From an uncultured Oscillospiraceae bacterium (lineage in GTDB: Bacteria > Bacillota > Clostridia > Oscillospirales > Ruminococcaceae), in contig USBI01000002.1 in NCBI GenBank assembly GCA_900552945.1, forward strand, positions 1-64,000: a stretch of DNA of 64,000 nt, in the 5' to 3' direction. Position 1 is the first letter of the stretch. Every line of letters starts with the position of its first letter. Made by a program: the position numbers and the translations under genes. Shown here piece after piece: positions 9,727 to 17,342 of the stretch. Below the pieces are notes generated by a model, which was given only the letters and a program-made list of their open reading frames with translations, was not told the origin of the DNA and did not search any database.

Positions 9727-9788
9727 ATCAAACGAACCTCCTTTTGGGTAAACTTTTATTCAGCCGCCCGAAGACGTCAAAATAAAAA

Positions 9789-11108
9789 TCAGGTTTCAGG
9801 TGTCAGCCGGTAAAGCTGAACGCCGTGCGCCGGGATCTCCGCGACGATGGAACCGGTCACAACACCAAGGTCAGTTCCGTCCCACAGTTCCCGCACATGA
9901 TAACTTCCGCTAAGCCCCATCCGTTCAAATGTTGCCTCCATTTTACAGGGAATGTTCTCATGGCTGAAAAGTGCCACATAAACATCTTTGCCGTTGTCGT
10001 GGTAAGACACCCAAATATAATGATGCCCGCTCTTTCCGTTGCGCGCGACCGGGTGAGCGCCGTGCGAACAGCGGTGCATTTCCAAAACATCCCGGTTGGT
10101 GATGAGATCGAGCGTCCACTGATCGTTGCTGCGCAGCTCGCCGCCGAACATAAGCGGTGAACGGAAGATGCACCATAACGTCATCATAGTGCGCTGTTCC
10201 TCGTGGGTAAAGCGGGTCATCCGGTCACCATTGCCCTGATCCACCGCGCGGATACAGATCCGCCCCAGCGGCAGCATATCACAGTCCGGCCAGCAGCCGG
10301 GCGAAACATGCTCCGCCCAAACCTCACAGCGTTCAAACATAGCGGTCAGGTCGGACCATCGGTCCCAATAATCGTTCGTCATCCGCCACATGTTGGCGTT
10401 GCGTTTCAAATGCTCCGCTTTCTCGATCATGGCAGGTCCCGGAGAAAGGCTTAAAACGATCTCACGGCCGCAATGGTCAATGGCACGGCGGATGAGTTCG
10501 ATCTCAGACTCCGCCGAATAAAGATTATCCGGCGAAAAGAAGGTGACGCAGATGTCGTCCACCTTGATGAAATCCACCCCCCAGCCGGCATAAAGCTCCA
10601 TGAGCGAGTCGTAATACTGCTGAGCGCCGTACGCATCCGGGTTAACACCGTACATGTCGGTATTTCAGGAACAGAGGGAGAACGACTGTGCGATATCCCG
10701 CGCGGTCGCGGTGCACCCTTTAATGGGTGTTGCCGCATGGACTGCCTGCCTCGGCACCCCGCGCATGATGTGAATGCCAAACTTAAGGCCCAGACTGTGA
10801 ACATACTCCGCAAGTGGGCCGAACCCGGCACCGTTTGCCGCAGACGGGAACCGGTTGACCGCCGGGATCAGACGAGAATACTCATCCATCTCCAGCGGGA
10901 CGAACGGATGATACGCCGAGGAATCCGCCGTGGACTCATACCACTGGATATCCACTACAACATATTCCCACCCGTAAGGCTTTAAGTACTTTGCAATATA
11001 ATCCGCATTGCCCCGCACCTCTTCTTCGGTGACCGAAGCGCCGTAACAGTCCCAGCTGTTCCAGCCCATCGGCGGCGTCGGCGCAAACTCATTCTTTCTC
11101 GTCGGCAT
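9789..11108 (-). pseudogene. GH27 alpha-galactosidase interrupted by an in-frame TGA
   Basis: Would hydrolyse terminal alpha-galactosides. The reading frame is GH27 from end to end: PPMGWNSWDCYG near the start, HIMRGVPRQAV, then DFIKVDDI (nucleophile Asp), RMTNDYWDRW (acid/base Asp) and a C-terminal beta domain ending in HGVQLYRL. A TGA at 10667-10665 splits it into 147 and 288 codons. Both halves stay in the same frame and family alignment continues across it. The codon sits in SLCS-stop-NTDMYGV, where relatives as I recall them carry Trp, so TGG to TGA is the simplest change. The start has AAGAGGTG. No signal peptide is seen. As written the product would be inactive. Confidence 0.85.
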
Positions 11109-11151
11109 AAAAGCACCTCTTAAAAATCATTTTTATTTACAGACAAAAATT

Positions 11152-11757
11152 TCAAAGGAAATATTCAAACTGCGTAAACACCCATTCATCGTCCACTTTT
11201 TCACACACAAAACTGTAATCTTCCGTTTTCACCGTTTCCTGCGGATGATCCACAGGAGAATAACTCACCGTGACAGTATATTCAAAGCGATCGTCCGACT
11301 GGTAGGTGACTGTGGTAAACGACTTGGAGATCTGCACATCCTGACTTGAAAAAGGCACCTGTTTAAGCGTGGGCGGAACCCTGTACCACAAAACACCGCT
11401 CTCCTCAAAGTACGGAGAATTTTTCAACAGTTCATCGGCAATCGAATCCGAAAAAATCGAACGCACATACGAGGAAAGCTGTTCTTCTGTCTGAAAACGG
11501 GGATCGGTCACCACACGGCACTCGACCCCTTCGATTGTCACGGGCTCTCCGCAATCCATCGGCTCGCCGCAAAACCAACCGTAGGTTTCAAGCGCCGGGT
11601 CAAGCATTTCTTCCGCCTGCACGCCGGCAGACTCCGCCTGATTTTCAGCAAGTCCGCTTCCGGCAACCAGAAAAACGGCAAACAAAAACACCGCCGCGCA
11701 CAGCAAAACAATCGCCATTCTATGCTTAAGCAGTCCCATGTTCCTTCCCCAACCCAT
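11152..11757 (-). CDS. Small membrane-anchored extracytoplasmic protein, possibly IseA-like
   Basis: Not firmly recognised. An N-terminal hydrophobic segment (IVLLCAAVFLFAVFLVAG, about 15-33) is followed by an acidic soluble domain of about 165 residues, so it is probably anchored outside the membrane. The segment EEQLSSYVRSIFSDSIADEL and the later beta-rich WYRVPP / FTTVTYQSDDRFEYTVTV layout recall the IseA (YoeB) inhibitors of cell-wall DL-endopeptidases, but I have no diagnostic residue. There is no lipobox cysteine. ATG 11739 (MGLLKHRM) is an alternative start. A TATAAT at 11796-11791 may be its promoter. Confidence 0.65.
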   Translation of the reverse strand: MGWGRNMGLLKHRMAIVLLCAAVFLFAVFLVAGSGLAENQAESAGVQAEEMLDPALETYGWFCGEPMDCGEPVTIEGVECRVVTDPRFQTEEQLSSYVRSIFSDSIADELLKNSPYFEESGVLWYRVPPTLKQVPFSSQDVQISKSFTTVTYQSDDRFEYTVTVSYSPVDHPQETVKTEDYSFVCEKVDDEWVFTQFEYFL

Positions 11758-11894
11758 CTTTCATAAACTGTCTTTGTCTGACTCAGCTTTATTATAACGT
11801 AAAAATTGTACACAGTAAATAGTTAATCTTGGAACGCGAAAAACAAATTCAATGTTTTGCACAAACAGAGGTTCCGTTTTTTGTCAGTTTTTTC

Positions 11895-11924
11895 TTGCAC
11901 CGTTTGCAGGGCATCGATTAAAAT
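11895..11924 (+). promoter_or_regulatory. Promoter of the alpha/beta hydrolase
   Basis: TTGCAC (11895-11900) and TAAAAT (11919-11924) are spaced by 18 bases. The AGGAGGG ribosome site (11961-11967) and ATG (11974) follow. Confidence 0.6.
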
Positions 11925-11973
11925 AAAAGTAGAAGAAAATGCGGTTTTCCGCGTCGCACGAGGAGGGATCAAG

Positions 11974-12897
11974 ATGAAGCTTACAAAACACCGTTTCACT
12001 TCCGGGGCAGACGGGCTCACTCTGGAATTGTTCACCGCGTTGCCGGACAGCGGTTCCCCCAAAGCGATCTTTCAGATCGCGCACGGGATGAGCGAACACA
12101 AAGAACGCTATCTTCCACTTATGGAATACATGTGCGCCAAAGGGTTCGCCTGCATCATTCACGACCACAGAGGGCACGGCGCAAGCGTCCGCACGAAAGA
12201 CGATCTGGGCTATCTTTATGAAAACGGCGCGTCCGCCATTGTTTCTGATCTGTACGAGGTGAGCTGCTTTGCAAAAGAAACCTTCGGCGATCTGCCGCTG
12301 TTTCTGTTCGGCCACAGCATGGGGTCAATGATCGTACGCATCTACTTAAAAGAGCACGATGATGAACTTGCCGCCCTTCTGGTGTGTGGCTCACCCAGCT
12401 ATAACCGCGCGGCCGGTTTTGGAAAATGGCTCGCCCGGTTGATTGGGGCGATCCGCGGAACCCATCACCGCAGTTTTTTGCTCCAGCTTCTTTCCTTCGG
12501 GAGCTTCAGCCGGCGTTTCATTCACGAAGGCAGCCCCAACGCGTGGATTTCCAGTACCAATGCCAACGTTTCGGAATATGACGTTGACCCGCTCAGCGGT
12601 TTCATGTTTACCGCAAACGGGTTTGAACAGCTGTATTCCCTGATGCTGGAAGCATACAGCAAAAAAGGCTGGCGAGTCAAAAACCCCGCACTGCCGGTCT
12701 TGTTCCTTTCCGGCGCGGATGATCCCTGCCTGATCAACCACAAAAAATTCAAGCAGGCGGTCAACTTTTTAAAGGAACGAGGATACGCCAATACCTCTTC
12801 GAAGCTCTACCCGGGTAAGCGGCACGAGATCCTCAACGAAGATATCCGCGAACAGGTGATGGATGACATTGCGGCCTTCTGCGAAAAAACGCTGTGA
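11974..12897 (+). CDS. Alpha/beta hydrolase, monoacylglycerol lipase/lysophospholipase type
   Basis: A serine hydrolase of the Hydrolase_4 group, 307 residues. The nucleophile elbow is FGHSMGS, the acid Asp lies in LSGADDPCL and the base His in YPGKRHEIL, so the triad is complete. HDHRGHG after the oxyanion strand is typical of lysophospholipases and monoacylglycerol lipases. There is no signal peptide, so it acts in the cytoplasm. The open frame begins at 11857, but ATG 11974 follows AGGAGGG directly. It is the only plus-strand gene of this stretch and stands alone between its own promoter and terminator. Confidence 0.9.
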   Translation: MKLTKHRFTSGADGLTLELFTALPDSGSPKAIFQIAHGMSEHKERYLPLMEYMCAKGFACIIHDHRGHGASVRTKDDLGYLYENGASAIVSDLYEVSCFAKETFGDLPLFLFGHSMGSMIVRIYLKEHDDELAALLVCGSPSYNRAAGFGKWLARLIGAIRGTHHRSFLLQLLSFGSFSRRFIHEGSPNAWISSTNANVSEYDVDPLSGFMFTANGFEQLYSLMLEAYSKKGWRVKNPALPVLFLSGADDPCLINHKKFKQAVNFLKERGYANTSSKLYPGKRHEILNEDIREQVMDDIAAFCEKTL

Positions 12898-12932
12898 CAG
12901 CCGGGCACGGCAAAATCTCTTTCAACACAGCA

Positions 12933-12976
12933 AAAAAGATGGTGTAACCCGCAAAACAGGATTACACCATCTTTTT
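12933..12976. terminator. Bidirectional terminator between the hydrolase and the redox operon
   Basis: AAAAAGATGGTGTAA (12933-12947) pairs perfectly with TTACACCATCTTTTT (12962-12976). A/T tails on both sides suit two convergent transcripts. Confidence 0.88.
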
Positions 12977-13046
12977 CTGCAATAAGCCAATGAAATGCCC
13001 GGCGTATTCCCCCGCACACCCATTTTTCATTCTTCTTTTGGGACAA

Positions 13047-13220
13047 TTAAAGCACTATTGCATGGGTTTCAGTTAAAATATGGTGGACGATAAAAAGAAG
13101 GAACATTCCGGTGCTTACCCATTCGTGCAGTGTTTCCCCCAAAAAATGATACCCCATTAAAAAACAACGCCAGTGTCATGATAACATCAACGCTAGTTTG
13201 AAGGCAGCTTTTGGTTTCAT
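13047..13220 (-). pseudogene. DUF4405 membrane protein remnant, two frameshifts
   Basis: A short broken gene overlapping the stop of the decarboxylase gene (ATGA). From ATG 13220 the frame reads MKPKAAFKLAL, continues in another frame as [11 protein letters not shown], then returns to [18 protein letters not shown] and [11 protein letters not shown] before TAA at 13049-13047. The composite matches the DUF4405 pattern: a helix, a gap, and HEW...HHIL with haem-like histidines. One shift lies near 13199, the other in a T-run near 13160. The C-terminal part usual in the family is missing. It appears to be the last, decayed member of the flavodoxin/AKR/decarboxylase operon. Confidence 0.7.
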
Positions 13221-13903
13221 CCCTCCATCGCCTTACCTATGCAGGCAATGGCGTTCAGGCTGCGAGGGTAGCCGATATAAGGCAAGCATTGGGAAACAAC
13301 TTTCGTTAAAAAGTCCTTGTCATTTCCCATATTCATGTTTCCTTTTGCATGAGCGATCAGCTGCGGTTCACAGCCGCCCTGTGCCATAAGAAAACAAAAA
13401 GTGATGAGTTCACGCTCTGCTAAATCAAGCCCTTTGCGGGTATAGTAATCGCCGAAGCAGTTTGCCGCCAGCCAGCGGTTGATATGACTTGTTTTCCAAG
13501 CCTCTTTCATAGCTTCGCCAAAGATTTCCGCCTGAACCTCGATCCCTTTTTCCAGTCTGTTGTCAAGGGTAGTGGTCGCCTGTCCGTCAAGAGGAAGCGC
13601 TATGCCTCTTTCGGTCAATATTTCGTTTGTAATATTCAAAAACGGCAGCATTCTTCCATAACCTAAATAGTCGGTCGCCTGATAAACGATCTCCTTTGCA
13701 ATAATCGGCGTGATGCCATTTTCCAGTGCTGAAGAGAGCGTTTCTTTATATGCATCCGCGCCTCCGCAGCCAATCAGTGCTGCCAAAATCACCAGATAAC
13801 GGACAGAAGGCTCTAACTGCTGGTTTTCTTCGTTTATGACTTCATCAAACGCAAAATGTTCAAAGCGTTCTATAAATTCCGGGTCTGTTTTACGCAAATC
13901 CAT
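13217..13903 (-). CDS. Carboxymuconolactone decarboxylase family protein, two-domain
   Basis: Two AhpD/CMD-like helical domains in 228 residues. The first covers about residues 30-110 (VRYLVILAALIGCGGADAYKETL), the second about 130-220 (ERELITFCFLMAQGGCEPQLIAHAKGN). Neither has a classical CxxC; single cysteines remain. Such double-domain proteins accompany aldo/keto reductases and flavodoxins in many Clostridia and probably act in redox or thiol chemistry; the reaction is not known. The start is ATG 13903, after AAAGGAGTTG; an extension to 13945 is not needed. It follows the reductase gene by 14 bases. Confidence 0.88.
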   Translation of the reverse strand: MDLRKTDPEFIERFEHFAFDEVINEENQQLEPSVRYLVILAALIGCGGADAYKETLSSALENGITPIIAKEIVYQATDYLGYGRMLPFLNITNEILTERGIALPLDGQATTTLDNRLEKGIEVQAEIFGEAMKEAWKTSHINRWLAANCFGDYYTRKGLDLAERELITFCFLMAQGGCEPQLIAHAKGNMNMGNDKDFLTKVVSQCLPYIGYPRSLNAIACIGKAMEG

Positions 13904-13917
13904 GCTTACAACTCCTT

Positions 13918-14955
13918 TTAAACTTTTTGACTGCCGGTAGACCATATATGCTTATCTTTCGCAGCGGCGGGTGTATTCTGCGCCATTACGCCTACCAAAT
14001 CGTGGGGAACATACGGCTCTTCTAAAAAAGCGAGCTCATCAGCGGTTAAAGTGAGTTGGACCGCTTTTGCGGCACCCTCGATATGGTGAAGCTTTGTAGC
14101 GCCCACGACCGGAGCAGTCACCTTTGTCAGCAGCCAGGCGAGGGAGATTTCCGTCATAGAAACGCCGTATTGGTCGGCAAGCTGTGCTACACGATCAATG
14201 ATGATACCGTCCTGCTCGGCGGTAGCGTCATATTTCAAATGTGCATAATCATCCTCCCGCAAACGCTTGGAGGTCTCGCCGGGGCGTTTGGAAAGCCGCC
14301 CGCCCGCAAGCGCGCTGTACGGCGTCATCGCGATATGATCCTCCCGGCAGAATTTCGCCATTTCTCGTTCTTCCTCACGGAAAATCAGGTTATAGTGCCC
14401 CTGCACCGATACAAACTTCGCAAACCCCTCTTTTTCGGAAAGCGCGTTGGCTTTTGCGAGCTGATAGGCAAAGCAATTGGAAATACCAATATAACGGGCT
14501 TTACCCGATTTGACAGCGTGGTTCAGTCCCTCCATAATGTCATAGAGGGGCGTATTGTAATCCCACATGTGGTAAATGTATAAATCGACATAATCCATGC
14601 CGAGGTTCTCAAGGCTTTTGTCAAGCATTTTTTCAATATGCTGCTGCCCTGTGATTCCCGCCTCTATTTCCTCATTGGTACGGGGCAAAAACTTCGTTGC
14701 GATTACAACATCATCACGCTTTGCAAAATCATGTACCGCTCTGCCGAGATACTGCTCGCTTGTACCGCTTTGATAAGCGATTGCCGTATCAAAGAAGTTG
14801 ACGCCAAGTTCCAAGCCTTTCTTGATGATTTCACGGGAATGCTCTTCATCAATCGTCCAGCTATGCTGACCGTTTCCGGCTTCGCCGAAGCCCATACATC
14901 CCATACAAATACGGGATATTTTAAGGTTTGAGTCACCCAATTTTGTATATTTCAT
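13918..14955 (-). CDS. Aldo/keto reductase
   Basis: An NADPH-dependent (beta/alpha)8 oxidoreductase of 345 residues. FFDTAIAYQSGTSEQYLG gives the catalytic Asp and Tyr near residues 56-61, the Lys lies in VVIATKFLPR, and the His in YIYHMWD. The C-terminal cofactor segment is APVVGATKLHHIEGA. It resembles the YghZ/Tas-like subgroup that reduces diverse aldehydes or quinones. It lies directly behind the flavodoxin remnant and ahead of the decarboxylase, so it was originally part of a flavodoxin-AKR-CMD operon. The upstream promoter may be lost to the insertion, so its expression may now depend on the element. Confidence 0.92.
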   Translation of the reverse strand: MKYTKLGDSNLKISRICMGCMGFGEAGNGQHSWTIDEEHSREIIKKGLELGVNFFDTAIAYQSGTSEQYLGRAVHDFAKRDDVVIATKFLPRTNEEIEAGITGQQHIEKMLDKSLENLGMDYVDLYIYHMWDYNTPLYDIMEGLNHAVKSGKARYIGISNCFAYQLAKANALSEKEGFAKFVSVQGHYNLIFREEEREMAKFCREDHIAMTPYSALAGGRLSKRPGETSKRLREDDYAHLKYDATAEQDGIIIDRVAQLADQYGVSMTEISLAWLLTKVTAPVVGATKLHHIEGAAKAVQLTLTADELAFLEEPYVPHDLVGVMAQNTPAAAKDKHIWSTGSQKV

Positions 14956-15022
14956 AACCTTCTCCTGAACAACGTTTGCAGGAATGGATGCAAAACGTTT
15001 TCTCTTGCGTCCGCTCTTTGGC

Positions 15023-15247
15023 TCAAAAACCGCTGGCCCAAGTTTTTAACTCCTGCTCTGAAATCTGGTTGAGCATTCTTCCCGTTTTCCAGCTCGCATT
15101 CGGACAAAGGGATTGCAGCACTTCTACGGTCCTGCCCATTCCACTTCCGCCGGAGGTTGCAAAGGGAATGATTGTTTTTCCTGAAAAATCGCAGCTTTCT
15201 ACAAAGGTGTTGATGATGGCCGGTGCAACATACCACCAGATGGGATA
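15023..15247 (-). pseudogene. Truncated flavodoxin, C-terminal part only
   Basis: On the minus strand the frame reads YPIWWYVAPAIINTFVESC, then FSGKTIIPFATSGGSGMG and WKTGRMLNQISEQELKTW, ending in TGA at 15025-15023. This is the C-terminal half of a short-chain flavodoxin: the 90s-loop Trp-Trp and the GGSG region are present. The codon just upstream is TAG, and no flavodoxin-like sequence continues beyond it. Homology therefore stops at the conserved (G)YPIWW motif. The N-terminal FMN phosphate loop is missing. The recombinase module starts about 230 bases away, so I infer that element integration cut the gene. Confidence 0.85.
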
Positions 15248-15475
15248 CTAAACTGTAGCCTGCCTCTGTTTTCTCTTGAAAATACGGGGCTTAACGCCAT
15301 ACAAAAATGTGTTTTGTGTTCCGTCTCCTGCTTATATTCTAAAAGAGACGGGAGGCTTTTGTAATTATTATACAGCGATTTCACTTGTATAACAAGCCAT
15401 GCCCATTTTCAGAAACGCCTGATAGAGCAGAGCCGGCGAACTGTTAATCGCCGGCTCTATGTATGAATTCTTGAA
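15248..15475. other. Probable left terminal region of the integrated element
   Basis: This non-coding stretch lies between the flavodoxin break at 15247/15248 and the last recombinase-operon gene. It holds one hairpin (15429-15458). No tRNA or rRNA attachment site is visible. The exact attachment core cannot be set because the other end of the element lies outside the window. Confidence 0.5.
15429..15458 (-). terminator. Hairpin after the recombinase operon
   Basis: AGAGCCGGCGA (15429-15439) pairs with TCGCCGGCTCT (15448-15458) over 11 bp, 18 bases after the DUF6262 stop. A T-run is lacking on the minus strand, so it may be a terminator or a structure at the element end. Confidence 0.6.
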
Positions 15476-15859
15476 TTATAAGTTTCTGAGGATATTCAGG
15501 CTTTTCTTATTCAAAGCCTTTTGCAGTCGCTGATTCTCTGCCTGAAGTTTTGCGTTTTCAAATTTCAGTTCCGCAATCTGTTGCCTGAGAAGCTCGATCC
15601 GTCTGTCCATTGCTTGATCAAGTATGTTTCTCCGAGGGTCAATCGTTCCTGACTGCTGCTCCATCGCACGGTCGATATCCGCCCGTACAATTGCGTTCTT
15701 GTAGAAAAATCCCCTTGACAATCCTGTCATCTTCATAAGCTGCGGCACAGAAATCCGTTCGCCGTCCTCTAATAACTTTCGGATTGCCCGCTTTGCAGCG
15801 GCTATTTTCTCATCGCTGCGCTCTTTGTTGATTTCAATCATCCTGTCGTATTTGCTCAT
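15476..15859 (-). CDS. DUF6262/Tn554 TnpC-like protein
   Basis: A small basic protein of about 127 residues. An N-terminal helix-turn-helix-like part (ISVPQLMKMTGLSRGFFYKN, about 35-54) is followed by a C-terminal coiled coil (IAELKFENAKLQAENQRLQKA). This layout matches the third gene of Tn554-type elements (TnpC), which assists and orients TnpA/TnpB transposition. It overlaps the 3' end of the 502-residue recombinase, so the two are translationally coupled. ATG 15859 has GGGGTGAT upstream; GTG 15868 and ATG 15865 are in frame. Confidence 0.8.
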   Translation of the reverse strand: MSKYDRMIEINKERSDEKIAAAKRAIRKLLEDGERISVPQLMKMTGLSRGFFYKNAIVRADIDRAMEQQSGTIDPRRNILDQAMDRRIELLRQQIAELKFENAKLQAENQRLQKALNKKSLNILRNL

Positions 15860-17342
15860 ATTCATCACCCCATCCCTCTAAGTGCGCCAGCAGGATTCTT
15901 GTCTGCGCCTCTCTTGCCCGGCGAGTTTCATCCGCCAACAGTTGATTGCTCATTTTGCGGTAATGCTTGACCGCTCCGAGACTTTTGTGTCCAAGCAGTT
16001 TGGCAATCGTCCAGTCATCCAGATGCAGTTCTGTCAGCTTTACTCCATAGGAGCGTCGGAACATATGTGATCCGAAGCGGAAGGGTTTTCCCTCGTCGTC
16101 TGTCAAGCCTTCTCTTTGGATCAGTCCGAGGACTTTATGTTTAACCGTCGTATATTGAAGCGGTCGTCTGTTGTCCTTTTCATCCACGAATATGTATTCC
16201 GACTCACCGTGTTGCTGTTCGGAGTATTCAATGGATTTGCGGATCAGGGCGGCAAGTTCCGCACTGATTGGTTTTTCATAAGTGCTGGTCTTTACCTGCT
16301 GAATCCTTATGATATCCAATCCATTGCGATTGGAGAGGCAGTTCCGCCGCAGTGTCAGCGTATCGGATATCCGTGTTCCGAGCATCTGATGGATGACCAA
16401 GCATCTTGTGAGCTGCACATCTAACTTTGTGATATGTGCGTTTAGGCGCTTTAGCTCGTTTTCCGAGTAGGTTTTGAATTCGGGCTGGATTTCAGAGGGA
16501 ATGTCCGTGCTGATAAACAGCCGCTCCAAATTTGGATAACCGCATATTTTCCCGATGGTTTCCAGCACATTCCGCAGTTTCAATATGTTATCGCTGTTGC
16601 TTCTGCCGGAACCGCCGTCCGTCGCCTTATAGATCAGATAATCTTCCAATAATGCTCTGTCTATCTTGGCACAGGAGTCGATATCGATTTCCTTTGCTCT
16701 CAGATAGGCTGAAAACTGCCGCATCGAAGTCATTTCCCGCTGCACAGTTCCCAATTTCTCAAATTTCAGATGCTGGTAGATTGCCAGCTTGAATTCTTCC
16801 CGGATACCGTCCTGTGTTATCCCTGTGAAGTTTAAGGTTTCCGTGTTGTAAATCGGGTTGTCGTTTATTACCAGCCCCAACCGGTCTAACCGCCAGACGT
16901 CCTTTTCTTTTTCTTGCCGCAGATCCTGCGGTTGTAAAAATCGAAGGAGATTCATTACATATCGGATGAGACGAGCTTGAACTTTGACTGTTGTTCCGTA
17001 AACCGTATTTTTCTCATAGAAGAACGGCATACCGTTTCCTAACATCCACACAAACAGCAGCTTTGTCCATTCCTTCTCATTCCAATCGGTAAAGCTGCGA
17101 GGCTTTTTCCTTGACCGCTGAATTGCCTGACAAAGTTGGTTATAGTAGGTCTTGTCATGCTTGACGGTCTTTAAGGATACTTTTTCCCCTCTGTGCAGAA
17201 GATAACGCCGGAATTCTTCTCTCATGGTGTTTGTAGGGAGCAGGGATAAGTCATAGCAATCGGTTTCTGCATCAAGGCTTTTCCCATTCTGAACGGCGAT
17301 CAAACCGCATTCCAATTCCCGGTAGAATACTTTATCTGCCAT
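15834..17342 (-). CDS. Tyrosine recombinase 3 of the trio
   Basis: A 502-residue site-specific recombinase. A core-binding region (about 190-270) precedes a full catalytic domain: Arg in MLGTRISDTLTLRR, His-x-x-Arg in SHMFRRSYGV, His in LLGHKSLGAV and Tyr in KHYRKMS. All catalytic residues are present, so it should be active. It overlaps the second recombinase by 11 bases upstream and the DUF6262 gene by about 26 bases downstream. It is less like Tn554 TnpB than the middle gene, and a third recombinase is absent from Tn554 itself. ATG 17342 follows GGAGACAAAC. Confidence 0.88.
   Translation of the reverse strand: MADKVFYRELECGLIAVQNGKSLDAETDCYDLSLLPTNTMREEFRRYLLHRGEKVSLKTVKHDKTYYNQLCQAIQRSRKKPRSFTDWNEKEWTKLLFVWMLGNGMPFFYEKNTVYGTTVKVQARLIRYVMNLLRFLQPQDLRQEKEKDVWRLDRLGLVINDNPIYNTETLNFTGITQDGIREEFKLAIYQHLKFEKLGTVQREMTSMRQFSAYLRAKEIDIDSCAKIDRALLEDYLIYKATDGGSGRSNSDNILKLRNVLETIGKICGYPNLERLFISTDIPSEIQPEFKTYSENELKRLNAHITKLDVQLTRCLVIHQMLGTRISDTLTLRRNCLSNRNGLDIIRIQQVKTSTYEKPISAELAALIRKSIEYSEQQHGESEYIFVDEKDNRRPLQYTTVKHKVLGLIQREGLTDDEGKPFRFGSHMFRRSYGVKLTELHLDDWTIAKLLGHKSLGAVKHYRKMSNQLLADETRRAREAQTRILLAHLEGWGDEYEQIRQDD

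Noticed and set aside
10651-10681. Selenocysteine or recoded TGA in the alpha-galactosidase
   Set aside because: No selenocysteine family applies to GH27, the position calls for Trp, and TGA is used as a stop in adjacent genes.
14952-15236. A 94-codon minus-strand frame over the flavodoxin remnant
   Set aside because: It is another frame of the remnant; only the frame beginning YPIWW shows flavodoxin sequence.
15248-15475. tRNA gene as attachment site of the element
   Set aside because: No cloverleaf or tRNA 3' end is visible; the break is in a flavodoxin gene.
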